From the NCBI GenBank assembly GCA_041485885.1, contig JBGPKL010000003.1, positions 89,206 through 153,205 of the forward strand: DNA of 64,000 nt. The letters run 5' to 3'. Origin of the DNA: JACQFZ01 sp041485885. Its GTDB lineage: Bacteria > Pseudomonadota > Gammaproteobacteria > Acidiferrobacterales > Sulfurifustaceae. Position numbers and translations under genes: made by a program. Position 1 is the stretch's first letter, and every line of letters begins with the position of its first letter. The notes under the pieces were generated by a model that was given only the letters and a program-made list of their open reading frames with translations, was not told where the DNA came from and ran no database searches. Positions 7,693 through 16,329 of the stretch are shown here, in pieces.

Positions 7693-8685
7693 ATGGAGAC
7701 TACGACACATCCTTACGACGCACTGACGCCGGAGATTATTCTCAGCGCCGTCGAGCAATTGGGGCCGCGCTGCACCGGTGGCCTGCTCGCTTTAAGCAGC
7801 TACGAAAATCGCGTGTACCGAGTCGACACGGAAGACGCGGGGCCGCGGGTTGCAAAATTCTATCGGCCCGGGCGTTGGTCCGATGCCGCGATTCTCGAGG
7901 AGCACGCGTTCGCTCGGCACGCCGCGGAGCTCGAGATCCCGGTCGTGGCGCCGCTCGTGCACGAGGGGCGCACGCTGCACGAGCACGGCGGATTCCGTTT
8001 CGCCGTCTTTCCCTGGCAACCGGGACGAACGCCCGAGATCACGAGTAACGCCGACTTTCACGTGCTTGGCCGCTACGTAGGCCGGCTGCATCTGCTGGGC
8101 GGCACCGAGCGCTTCCAGCACCGGCCGCAACTCAGCGTGGGCGAATTCGGCGACGCTTCGCTCGAGCGGTTGCGTGCCGCGACGTTTCTGCCGGCCGATG
8201 TGGTCGCGCCGTTCTGCGCGGCCGCTGAACAATTGCTGCCGTTCTTGCACGCGGCGTTCGCGACCGCCGGCGACGTCAAACCTCTGCGGCTGCATGGCGA
8301 CTTTCATCTGGGCAACATTCTCTGGAGCGCGACCGGGCCGTATCTGGTCGACTTCGACGATTGCCTGACGGGCCCCGCCGTCCAAGATTTCTGGATGGTG
8401 CTTTCCGGCGATCAACCCGACGTGGAGCGGCAACTTTCCAGTTTGCTCGCCGGTTACGCCGAATTCGCGCTATTCGATCCGCTCGAGCTGCAACTGATCG
8501 AGCCGCTGCGCACGCTGCGGCTGTTGCGCTACAACGCGTGGATCGCCGCGCGCTGGGACGACCCGGCGTTCCCGAAAAGCTTCCCGTGGTTCAGCTCGCC
8601 GCACTACTGGCAAGAACAGGTCGTCGCGCTACAGCAGCAGCAACTGTTGCTCGCCGACCCGCCGCGCTACAGAATCGACGCATGA
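7693..8685 (+). CDS. srkA: Stress response kinase SrkA (YihE/RdoA)
   Basis: 330 residues, matching the SrkA family of APH-fold Ser/Thr kinases that counteract stress-induced death in E. coli. Motifs: ENRVYRV near 37-43, the catalytic loop HGDFHLGN at 201-208 (D203) and the metal-binding DFDD at 220-223. A conserved C-terminal region ends in FPKSFPWFSSPHYWQEQV. Its stop overlaps the start of gor (ATGA at 8682-8685), so kinase and glutathione reductase are likely translated together, which fits a role in oxidative or envelope stress. In E. coli srkA is instead next to dsbA, also a thiol-redox gene. Confidence 0.94.
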   Translation: METTTHPYDALTPEIILSAVEQLGPRCTGGLLALSSYENRVYRVDTEDAGPRVAKFYRPGRWSDAAILEEHAFARHAAELEIPVVAPLVHEGRTLHEHGGFRFAVFPWQPGRTPEITSNADFHVLGRYVGRLHLLGGTERFQHRPQLSVGEFGDASLERLRAATFLPADVVAPFCAAAEQLLPFLHAAFATAGDVKPLRLHGDFHLGNILWSATGPYLVDFDDCLTGPAVQDFWMVLSGDQPDVERQLSSLLAGYAEFALFDPLELQLIEPLRTLRLLRYNAWIAARWDDPAFPKSFPWFSSPHYWQEQVVALQQQQLLLADPPRYRIDA

Positions 8686-10034
8686 GCGAACGCGATTACG
8701 ACTTTCTCGTGATCGGCGGCGGCAGCGGCGGATTGGCCGCGGCGAAACGCGCGGCGGGACACGGCGCCAAAGCCGCCGTCATCGAGCGCGATCGCCTTGG
8801 CGGCACCTGCGTCAATCGGGGATGCGTGCCGAAGAAAATCATGTTCAACGCCGCCTCGATCGCCGAAGTCCTGCGCGATGCGCGCGATTATGGCTTCGAC
8901 CTCGGCGCGAACGGCTTCAGCTGGTCCACGATCAAACGCGCGCGCGATGCTTACGTCGATCGGCTGAATGAGGTTTATCGGCGCGGGCTGGTAGCCGAAG
9001 GCGTCACCGAGGTCTCCGGTGAGGCGCGCTTCATCGACGCGCACACGGTCGAAGTCAACGGCGCGCGATTGCGCGCCGACCGCATTCTCATCGCGACCGG
9101 GGCGCGTCGTATCGCACCGCCGCTCCCCGGCGCGGAGCTTGGCATCACCAGCGATGGATTTTTCGATCTCGAAACGCAACCGCGCTGCGCTCTCGTGGTC
9201 GGCGGCGGCTACGTGGCGGTCGAGCTCGCCGGGGTGCTGAAGAGCCTCGGCACAGACGTGTCGCTGTTGCTGCGCGGGGAAACGTTGCTCGCCCGCTTCG
9301 ACGTGTCCGTGCGCGAGGCATTGATGGAAGAGATGCAGAAGGACGGCATCAGCGTGATGACGTCGACGCGCATCGCGCGCATCGAGCGGGACGGCCACGC
9401 CCTTGCCGTCGTTATCGATGGCGGCCAGCGCTTGGGCGGCTTCGATACGCTTCTCTGGGCCATCGGCCGCCACGCGAACACGGATGAACTGAACCTCGAG
9501 AGCGCGGGCGTCGCACTCGATGCCGAGGGTTTCGTGATCACCGATGAGTATCAAAATACGAATATCGACGGCATTTATGCGATCGGCGACGTCACGTCTC
9601 GATTGGCGCTAACGCCGGTCGCGATTGCGGCGGGGCGGCGACTCGCCGATCGGCTTTTTGGTAACCAGCCCAAGGCGCGGCTCGATTATGAAAACGTACC
9701 GACCGTTATCTTCAGCCACCCGCCGATCGGCACCGTCGGTCTCACCGAACAGGAGGCGCGCGCGCTCTACGGCGTAAACGAGGTAAAAATATATCAGGCG
9801 CGTTTCACGTCGCTTTACCATGGAATCTTGACGCGCCGGCAGCCGACCTTGGTGAAGCTCGTAACGGTCGGTGAGCGCGAGAAAATTGTCGGCTGCCATC
9901 TGATTGGGCGCAACGTCGATGAGATTATTCAAGGCTTCGCCGTGGCGGTAAAAATGGGCGCAACCAAAAGCGATTTCGACAACACGGTAGCGATCCATCC
10001 AACCAGCGCCGAAGAGCTGGTTACGCTGCGCTGA
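8682..10034 (+). CDS. gor: Glutathione-disulfide reductase
   Basis: 450 residues, the family's standard length. FAD-binding GGGSGG at 12-17; redox-active disulfide CVNRGC at 43-48 followed by VPKK, the glutathione-reductase version of this motif; central NAD(P)H motif VVGGGYVAVELAG; second FAD motif IYAIGDVT; and C-terminal active site HPTSAEE with H439 and E444. Reduces GSSG to GSH with NADPH in the cytoplasm. The ATG at 8682 overlaps the srkA stop; a longer open frame upstream lies inside srkA and is not used. A gamma carbonic anhydrase follows 20 bases downstream. Confidence 0.95.
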   Translation: MSERDYDFLVIGGGSGGLAAAKRAAGHGAKAAVIERDRLGGTCVNRGCVPKKIMFNAASIAEVLRDARDYGFDLGANGFSWSTIKRARDAYVDRLNEVYRRGLVAEGVTEVSGEARFIDAHTVEVNGARLRADRILIATGARRIAPPLPGAELGITSDGFFDLETQPRCALVVGGGYVAVELAGVLKSLGTDVSLLLRGETLLARFDVSVREALMEEMQKDGISVMTSTRIARIERDGHALAVVIDGGQRLGGFDTLLWAIGRHANTDELNLESAGVALDAEGFVITDEYQNTNIDGIYAIGDVTSRLALTPVAIAAGRRLADRLFGNQPKARLDYENVPTVIFSHPPIGTVGLTEQEARALYGVNEVKIYQARFTSLYHGILTRRQPTLVKLVTVGEREKIVGCHLIGRNVDEIIQGFAVAVKMGATKSDFDNTVAIHPTSAEELVTLR

Positions 10035-10054
10035 CGCATCTTCGAAAAATCGCC

Positions 10055-10585
10055 ATGCCGATACGAACCTTTCAAGACAAAACACCCCTCGTCGATCCGA
10101 CGGCATATATCGATGACATGGCGATCGTCATTGGCGATGTGAGCATTGGCGCGGATAGCTCGGTCTGGCCGATGTGCTCGATACGCGGCGACGTGAATTA
10201 CATTCGCATCGGCGCGCGCACGAGCATTCAGGACGGGACCGTCATCCACGTCACCGGCGGGCGGACCGGGGTCCGTGACGGAACGCAGACGATCGTCGGC
10301 GATGAAGTGACCGTCGGGCATCGATGTATATTGCATGGCTGCACGATCGAGAACCGCTGTCTCATCGGGATGGGTTCGACGGTGCTCGATCGCGCGGTAT
10401 TGCGATCCGGCGTCCTGCTCGGCGCCGGCAGCCTCGTCACCGAAGGCAAAGAACTGGAAGGCGGGTACCTCTGGGTCGGTCGGCCCGCGCAGAGGATTCG
10501 CACGTTGACGGAGAACGAGAAGGCGCTGCTGTTTTATTCCGCGGAGCATTACGCCAGGCTCAAGAACGACTACCGCAAGCCCTAG
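10055..10585 (+). CDS. Gamma-class carbonic anhydrase-like protein (YrdA family)
   Basis: 176 residues built from left-handed beta-helix hexapeptide repeats (IVIGDVSIG, SSVWPMCSIRGDVNYIRIGARTSIQDG and so on). The metal-ligand positions of the family are present: IHV after QDGTV, and GHRCILHGC. C-terminal alpha helix with ENEKALLFYSAEHYARLKNDY. Trimeric enzymes of this group bind zinc or iron; many bacterial YrdA proteins show little measured anhydrase activity, so the catalytic role is uncertain. It follows gor on the same strand and ends four bases from the convergent corA. Confidence 0.92.
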   Translation: MPIRTFQDKTPLVDPTAYIDDMAIVIGDVSIGADSSVWPMCSIRGDVNYIRIGARTSIQDGTVIHVTGGRTGVRDGTQTIVGDEVTVGHRCILHGCTIENRCLIGMGSTVLDRAVLRSGVLLGAGSLVTEGKELEGGYLWVGRPAQRIRTLTENEKALLFYSAEHYARLKNDYRKP

Positions 10586-10589
10586 CGAG

Positions 10590-11558
10590 CTACAGCCACC
10601 CGGCGCGGCGGAACCGCCAAAACAAAAACGCATCGATGCCGAACATGAGGGCGAGCGCGAGCGGATAGCCGAATTGCCAATGCAACTCCGGCATATGCTG
10701 GAAGTTCATCCCATAGATCCCGCCGATCATCGTCGGAACCGCCACCAGCGCACCATAAGCGGCTAACCGCTTCGTCACTTCACCCTCCTGAAGCGTGATC
10801 AACGATAAGTTGACCGAGATCGCGGTCGTCAGCATTTCACGAATTGACTCGATCGCTTGATTGAGCCGCACGAGGTGATCGTAGACGTCGCGAAAATAGT
10901 CCGCCATTCCCATACATAACGGCGGCACGCGGCCGCCGAAGAGTCGTCCCACCGCTTCGAGTAGCGGTCCGACGGTATGCTTGAGCATCATTAATTTTTG
11001 CTTGAGGCCGTAGAGCGCCTCGATGTTCGCGCGTGGCGATCGATTCGCGAAGATTTGCCGCTCGATGCTCTCCAACTCGACTTCCAACGCGTCAAGCACC
11101 GGAAAATAACGATCCACCACAGCGTCCATGAGCGCATAGAGCACATAGCTGGCGCCGTGGCGCAGCAACTCCGGCTCGCGCTCGGAGCGTTTGCGCACGT
11201 CTTGAAAGCCGCGCTCGGTGTGATTGCGCACGGTCAGCACGTAGTTGCGGCCGACGAAGATGTCGAGCTCGCCCGTGTGCAGCTCCCCCGGACCGTTCGT
11301 CTCGACGGTATGCAGCACCGCGAAGATAGAATCGCCGTACTCTTCGATCTTCGGGCGTTGGTGACCGTGCCGCGCGTCTTCCACGGCGAGCTCGTGCAGG
11401 CCGAACTCCTTCTGCATCTCGCGCAGCTCGGTTTCGCTCGGGTCGCGCAGCGCCACCCACACGAAACACTCCGGACGGCTCACATAGTCGGAGATCTCGC
11501 GAGGATCGATCTCCTTGAGCACTCGGCCGTCTTGGTAGACAACACAGTTGATCAGCAT
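10590..11558 (-). CDS. corA: CorA family magnesium/cobalt channel
   Basis: 322 residues. A long cytosolic domain is followed by two C-terminal membrane helices; the family signature YGMNFQHMPEL (GMN at 283-285) lies at the end of the first, and the protein ends with a basic tail RFRRAGWL. The region with RQIFANRSPRANIEALYGLK is the long stalk helix. Inner membrane pentameric channel for Mg2+ (and Co2+/Ni2+). Monocistronic in appearance; 139 bases separate its start from the aroE end, with no gene visible there. Confidence 0.95.
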   Translation of the reverse strand: MLINCVVYQDGRVLKEIDPREISDYVSRPECFVWVALRDPSETELREMQKEFGLHELAVEDARHGHQRPKIEEYGDSIFAVLHTVETNGPGELHTGELDIFVGRNYVLTVRNHTERGFQDVRKRSEREPELLRHGASYVLYALMDAVVDRYFPVLDALEVELESIERQIFANRSPRANIEALYGLKQKLMMLKHTVGPLLEAVGRLFGGRVPPLCMGMADYFRDVYDHLVRLNQAIESIREMLTTAISVNLSLITLQEGEVTKRLAAYGALVAVPTMIGGIYGMNFQHMPELHWQFGYPLALALMFGIDAFLFWRFRRAGWL

Positions 11559-11697
11559 GCGCGGGTTTCCGGCGACCGGACGCGCTAATGATAGGGTCGC
11601 TGTCGATCGTTCCCAAGAGAAACGATGCGACGAGATGGAGTCATTCGCCTATCGACGGCTCTGCCGGGTCTAGCGCGACGTCCGCCGTCACACACGC

Positions 11698-12543
11698 TTA
11701 GCTTCCCTTGCGCAACACGGCAATAACGGTTTTCGTCTCCGGTCGCACTGCACGCCAGACGAAATAGGACTCGGCCGCCTGCTCCACCAACATCCCCAAC
11801 CCATCGGTCGCGCGTCGGGCGCCGTGAATCGTCGACCATTCGAGGAACGGCGTCGGCCGCTCGCCGTACATCATGTCGTAGGCAAGCGCATCGCGCGTGT
11901 AGAGCGTCGCCGGCAGCGGGGGCATCTCGTCGTTCAAACTGGCGCTGGTGCCGTTGATAACGATATCGAAGTGCTTCCCTCGAAGGTCCGCGAAACTGCA
12001 AACGTCGATGGGCACCTGATCGTTGAAAGCTTCCGCGACGGCACGCGCTTTGGACACGGTGCGGTTGGCGATAACGACGCGCGCGGGATTACGCCTAAGC
12101 AACGGACCTAAGACGCCTCGCACGGCGCCGCCAGCACCGAGCACGAGGATCCGCTTGCCCTTGATCTCCACGTCGAGATTCATTTCGATGTCATGGACCA
12201 ACCCGATGCCATCGGTGTTGTCGCCGAATAACCGGCCGTCGGCTTCGAATCTCAGCGTGTTCACCGCGCCGGCGAGCTTCGCGCGATCGCTCAAACTGTC
12301 AGCCAGCCGGGCAGCTTCTAACTTGAAGGGGACGGTGACGTTCAGCCCTTTTCCGCCGGCCGCTCGGAACTGCTCGACGGCTTGCGCAAAACCGCCGGGA
12401 TCCACTTGGATCGTGAGGTACTCGATGCGGTGACGAAACTGTCGCGCGAATTGTTGATGGATCAGCGGCGATTTGCTGTGCGCCACCGGATTGCCCATGA
12501 CCGCGTAGCGATCGAGGCGTTCGAAATCGAAAGGGTCGGCCAT
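11698..12543 (-). CDS. aroE: Shikimate dehydrogenase
   Basis: 281 residues. N-terminal substrate motif GNPVAHSKSP at 17-26, catalytic-lysine motif NVTVPFK, NTDGIG, the NADP-binding glycine loop GAGGAVRG, and NRTVSKA. Catalyses NADPH-dependent reduction of 3-dehydroshikimate to shikimate. I use the ATG at 12543; upstream sequence in frame is not conserved-looking and runs into the sulfite reductase 3' end. aroB and aroK are about 40 kb away in this window, so the shikimate genes are scattered. Confidence 0.95.
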   Translation of the reverse strand: MADPFDFERLDRYAVMGNPVAHSKSPLIHQQFARQFRHRIEYLTIQVDPGGFAQAVEQFRAAGGKGLNVTVPFKLEAARLADSLSDRAKLAGAVNTLRFEADGRLFGDNTDGIGLVHDIEMNLDVEIKGKRILVLGAGGAVRGVLGPLLRRNPARVVIANRTVSKARAVAEAFNDQVPIDVCSFADLRGKHFDIVINGTSASLNDEMPPLPATLYTRDALAYDMMYGERPTPFLEWSTIHGARRATDGLGMLVEQAAESYFVWRAVRPETKTVIAVLRKGS

Positions 12544-12598
12544 GCGGCTAGTGTAGCGCCGCGATGCAACCGAGAGCGAGAAAAGATCGAGGTGAGGA

Positions 12599-14698
12599 TT
12601 ACGCGGTGGCGCGTGTCGGTGCCGTCGCGCTCGGCAGCACGACGCGTTTGTCGCCGTGCGGAATCGATTGCGACAGATCGAGCAACGGGTCGCGCGACTC
12701 GCAGTAGTCCGCCGCTTGGCGCATCCACTCGTCCGACTGCGCCGCTGACGCCTGGTAGCTGTCGTGATCCATCTGCGCCCTGAAGTTCTCGATGCTTTTG
12801 ACAAGCGTCTCCGCCGTGTCGGCCAGCGCGGGACGATCCGTCGCGGCCTCTCGCAGTAGACCGGGCAACGCGCTTAGTTCGAACGTCGGCGTCTTGCGGG
12901 TCGCAGCGAACAACACGGCTTGGCCGGTCAGGCGCGCGATCGCTTCCTGGCACTCGAGCGCGGCGTCGTTGTTGTGCTCGTAACCGAAAGCGTTGCGACA
13001 GGAACGTTCGTAGGCCGCTTCGAAGAACAGCGCCGACGCCTGCTCTTGGTTCGCGCCGGCGCACTCGCCGCCGCCGAATTGAAACACCTTGAACGCGCTC
13101 TGCTCGCCGTGATCGGATAGTACCGCGGCGAGATCCGCCTCTTCGATTTTGGCGAGATCCGCGAGCAGCTTCTCGAAGTACTCGGCGCCCCGGCGCCGGC
13201 TCCAGGCGAAGAACGACTCGTCGCCGTTGCGATCGCTCGCGTAGGCGTCCTTGATACGCTCCACGGCTTCGGGCGAGCGCGCCGCCGGAATCTCCGGGCC
13301 GTCGAACGTGAGCGCGCCGCCCGCCATGCCGTCGCCACCGAACTGGAACACGTAGTGCGGGATCAGTTTGCCGAAAAGGCGCCGGCCCTCGCCGTACACG
13401 CCGATGTCGCCGGTATCCGGCTGCGCGCAACTGTTGTGGCAGCCGCTCACGCGGATGCGCAAGTCGTTCGGGCCGCCGCTTAGCATGGCGCCGAGCGTCT
13501 TGGAGGACGTGATCCCGAGTTTGCAGGTCGAGGTACCGGGGCACGCGACCACATCGTCGCCGACCTTCGGTTCGACGAGTTGAATCTCCGCGAGCGCTGT
13601 CCGCAGCGCCGGTATTTTCGTCTCCGGCACGCCGACCACCATGAAGTTCTGATCCTGCGTCGTGCGGATGTCGAGCAGGCCCTCGCGCTCGAGGATCGCG
13701 GCGAGACTACGAAGCTGCGACGGCGTGACATCGCCGATCGGGACGGCGATCGGAAATGCGACTTGACCCACCGGCTTGATCTTGAAAATTTTGCGCGGAG
13801 CGCCGATGCCGGGCGCCGGGCCGGGCGTGCCGCCCTTCCAATCGCCCTGCGGATACTCTTGATTGATGAACGCCGCCTTGGTGCGAGCGTATTCCTCGCG
13901 GTACTTTTCGAGAAAGCCTTCGGCCCCGAAGCGGTCAACCAGAAATTTTACGCGAGCCTTCGCGCGGCGTTTGCGATCGGAATAGCGGTGATGCAACGAG
14001 ATCACCGCTTCCATGCAGGGCAACAAGTCCTTCTCCTCTAGAAACGGCTCGATGACAAGCGCTTCGTGCGGCTTGTGACCGAGCCCACCGCCGGCCATCA
14101 CCTTGAACCCGAACTTTCCGCCCTGCCGAGTGGCGACGACGCCGAGATCGTGCATCATGCCCTGCGCGCAATCCGCCTCGCACGCCGAGAAGCTGATCTT
14201 GAACTTGCGCGGCAGGTGCTGCGTCAGTGGGTGGCGCAGAAAACGCTTAACGGCGCCATCGAGATACGTGGTGACGTCCACGTGCTCGCGCGGGCACACG
14301 CCGGAAAGCGAGCAGGTCGTGATGTTGCGCACCGTGTTGCCGCAGGCTTCGCGAGTGGTCACGCCGTAAGTCGCAAGATGACGCAGCAAATGCGGCGCGT
14401 TGGCGGTCGGCACGTAATGCAACTGGATATCTTGCCGAGTGGTGATGTGGGCGACTTGATGCTCGGTGTACTTTTCGACCACTTCGGCGATCCCAACAAG
14501 CTGGCGCGGCGTGAGACGCCCGCCGGGTAATTTGATGCGCACCATGTGCACGCCGGCCTGACGCTGACCGTAAACGCCCTGCTGCAATCGGAACGCGGTA
14601 AAACGATCGCCGTCGAGCTCGCCGCTCAAGAAGGCGTTTACCGTCTCCTCGAACTTGTCGAGCTCAATGTCGTTTATCAGATCCAACCGCGCCGTCAT
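12599..14698 (-). CDS. Siroheme [4Fe-4S] sulfite (nitrite/sulfite) reductase with C-terminal extension
   Basis: 699 residues. Two ferredoxin-like half domains (RLQQGVYGQRQ at about 38-48; the second about 297-370) and two siroheme/4Fe-4S half domains. The cluster cysteines follow the CysI/NirA plan: C386 and C392 in CPGTSTC, C420 and C424 in CHNSC. Assimilatory reduction of sulfite to sulfide by six electrons is the likely reaction; nitrite cannot be excluded. A normal hemoprotein of this type is about 550-570 residues; here about 130-150 residues of predominantly helical sequence follow (from around FFEAAYERSCRNAF). The gene is divergent from a cysB-type regulator, supporting the sulfur assignment. 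No flavoprotein subunit is encoded beside it, so the electron donor may be ferredoxin. Confidence 0.92.
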   Translation of the reverse strand: MTARLDLINDIELDKFEETVNAFLSGELDGDRFTAFRLQQGVYGQRQAGVHMVRIKLPGGRLTPRQLVGIAEVVEKYTEHQVAHITTRQDIQLHYVPTANAPHLLRHLATYGVTTREACGNTVRNITTCSLSGVCPREHVDVTTYLDGAVKRFLRHPLTQHLPRKFKISFSACEADCAQGMMHDLGVVATRQGGKFGFKVMAGGGLGHKPHEALVIEPFLEEKDLLPCMEAVISLHHRYSDRKRRAKARVKFLVDRFGAEGFLEKYREEYARTKAAFINQEYPQGDWKGGTPGPAPGIGAPRKIFKIKPVGQVAFPIAVPIGDVTPSQLRSLAAILEREGLLDIRTTQDQNFMVVGVPETKIPALRTALAEIQLVEPKVGDDVVACPGTSTCKLGITSSKTLGAMLSGGPNDLRIRVSGCHNSCAQPDTGDIGVYGEGRRLFGKLIPHYVFQFGGDGMAGGALTFDGPEIPAARSPEAVERIKDAYASDRNGDESFFAWSRRRGAEYFEKLLADLAKIEEADLAAVLSDHGEQSAFKVFQFGGGECAGANQEQASALFFEAAYERSCRNAFGYEHNNDAALECQEAIARLTGQAVLFAATRKTPTFELSALPGLLREAATDRPALADTAETLVKSIENFRAQMDHDSYQASAAQSDEWMRQAADYCESRDPLLDLSQSIPHGDKRVVLPSATAPTRATA

Positions 14699-14760
14699 GG
14701 AGATACTCGCACCTAGTCACCCAAGTCCTTAAGGGACTTTAGCAAAGGCGCAGTGGTATA

Positions 14761-14788
14761 TTGAAAGAATAAAACACGCTATTTTAAT
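14761..14788 (+). promoter_or_regulatory. Candidate sigma-70 promoter for cysB
   Basis: TTGAAA at 14761-14766, 16-base spacer, TTTAAT at 14783-14788; both boxes match consensus at five of six. It lies 20 bases before the cysB ATG, in the AT-rich 109-base gap shared with the divergent sulfite reductase gene, where CysB itself would be expected to bind. Confidence 0.55.
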
Positions 14789-14807
14789 TCAATTCGAATA
14801 TAAGGCA

Positions 14808-15788
14808 ATGAAGCTGCAACAATTCCGCTACATCTGTGAGATCGCGCGCGCGGGTTTGAAGGTCTCGGACGCCGCCGCGAATCTCTTCACGTCACAGCCG
14901 GGTATCAGCAAGCAGGTACGGCTGCTGGAAGAAGAGCTGGGCGTTCAAATCTTCCGCCGTAGCGGCAAACACTTTGCCGATATCACACCGGCGGGACGGG
15001 AGATTATCAAACGCGCCGACCAAATACTGCTGGAAGTTCGGAACATTAAAGAACTGGCGCAGGAACACGCAGACGAAGGTCATGGAAGCCTTTCGATCGC
15101 CACGACGCACACACAGGCTTGTTACGCGCTTCCCGATACTATTCAACGGTTCCGCGCTCAGTACCCCAAGATCAGCCTGCATATACACATGGGCACCCCG
15201 GTGCAGATCGCCGAGATGGCCGCGCGCAGCGAGGTCGACTTCGCGATCGCGACCGAAGCGCTCGAGCTGCTCGATGATCTGGTAACGCTCCCTTGCTATC
15301 ACTGGAATCGCTGTGTCGTCGCGGCGCTCGATCATCCGATATTGAAAGAGTCGCCGCTGACACTGGAGCGCCTCGCGAGCTATCCGATCGTCACGTACGT
15401 TTACGGCTTTACCGGTCGCTCGACACTCGATCGCGCCTTTGCCGAGAAGAGCCTGAAGCCCGACGTCGTCTTCACGGCCACCGATTCGACGACGCTCAAG
15501 ACATACGCGCGACTTGGTGTCGGCGTCGGCATCATGGCGAAAATGGCGTTTGATCCGGCGCTCGATAACGGTCTCGGAATGATCGACGCCTCGCACTTGT
15601 TTCCGAGCAGCACGTCTCACATCGCGTTCCGGCGCGGAACGGTGTTGCGCAAATACATGTACGATTTCATGCAATGGTTCGCGCCGCATCTGACGCATGA
15701 CATCGTCGATACGGCGATGCGACTCGAAACCAAGCAGGAGCGCGAACACCTTTTCGAAGCCCGGCTGCGCGAGCTGCCTATACGCTGA
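14808..15788 (+). CDS. cysB: LysR-type regulator of the CysB family
   Basis: 326 residues, standard CysB length. The N-terminal winged helix-turn-helix (KLQQFRYICEIARAGLKVSDAAANLFTSQPGISKQVRLLEEELG) has the wording typical of CysB/Cbl rather than other LysR proteins; the effector domain contains THTQACYALP and TATDSTTLKTYARLGVGVGIM. CysB activates sulfate-assimilation genes in response to O- or N-acetylserine. The ATG at 14808 has an AAGG very close upstream. Divergent from the sulfite reductase, a typical regulator-target layout. Confidence 0.92.
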   Translation: MKLQQFRYICEIARAGLKVSDAAANLFTSQPGISKQVRLLEEELGVQIFRRSGKHFADITPAGREIIKRADQILLEVRNIKELAQEHADEGHGSLSIATTHTQACYALPDTIQRFRAQYPKISLHIHMGTPVQIAEMAARSEVDFAIATEALELLDDLVTLPCYHWNRCVVAALDHPILKESPLTLERLASYPIVTYVYGFTGRSTLDRAFAEKSLKPDVVFTATDSTTLKTYARLGVGVGIMAKMAFDPALDNGLGMIDASHLFPSSTSHIAFRRGTVLRKYMYDFMQWFAPHLTHDIVDTAMRLETKQEREHLFEARLRELPIR

Positions 15789-15798
15789 GGAGCGCTCA

Positions 15799-16143
15799 TC
15801 ATCCGGTGCCGAGCGGCGCGCGGAACATGAAGTAAGCGGCGCCGATGAGGCACAACGCGGACCATAGAAAGTCGAGCCGCAGCGGCTCTTTCATGTAGAG
15901 GAACGCGAAGGGCACGAACACCACGAGCGTAATGACCTCCTGAATAATCTTGAGCTGACCGAGATCGAACTGCCCGTAACCCGCACGGTTGGCCGGAACC
16001 TGCAATAGATATTCGAAGAGCGCGATGCCCCAGCTCACGAGCGCCGCGACGATCCACGGCTTGTCGCGTAGATCCTTGAGGTGAGCGTACCAAGCAAACG
16101 TCATAAATACGTTGGAACATGTGAGCAGTAGTATCGTTTTCAT
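15799..16143 (-). CDS. Small DMT-like membrane protein (DUF486)
   Basis: 114 residues with four hydrophobic segments. The wording (MTFAWYAHLK near 14-23, LVSWGIALFEY, PANRAGYGQFDLGQLKIIQEVITL, and LCLIGAAYFMFR near the end) fits the DUF486 family, small members of the drug/metabolite transporter superfamily. Substrate unknown. It converges on cysB with ten bases between the ends. A purine-rich AAGGAA sits just before the ATG region on the complementary side, and no clear partner gene is visible. Confidence 0.88.
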   Translation of the reverse strand: MKTILLLTCSNVFMTFAWYAHLKDLRDKPWIVAALVSWGIALFEYLLQVPANRAGYGQFDLGQLKIIQEVITLVVFVPFAFLYMKEPLRLDFLWSALCLIGAAYFMFRAPLGTG

Positions 16144-16329
16144 AAGGAAGCGTAATTAGATGTCGACATCATTAATATTCCGCCGTGCCGGTCTCCCTGG
16201 CGATACTGGCGCGGTTTCGATGCACGGCGGCAATGGGCACGCTGTATGCCCTCGACGGAAACAAAAAGCAAGCAGGTGCGTCGTGTACCGAACCGACTAA
16301 ACGCTTAAACTACGCGCGGGGGGACGATC

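Noticed and set aside
8361..8681. Upstream extension of the glutathione reductase frame
   Set aside because: It overlaps srkA in another frame and is Arg-rich; the true start is the ATG at 8682, which gives the normal family length.
12462..13544. Minus-strand open frame of 360 codons
   Set aside because: Lies inside the sulfite reductase in another frame and is extremely Arg-rich, as expected of a shadow frame.
16144..16329. Possible manganese (yybP-ykoY) riboswitch upstream of the TerC gene
   Set aside because: The conserved aptamer strings of that class are absent from this gap.
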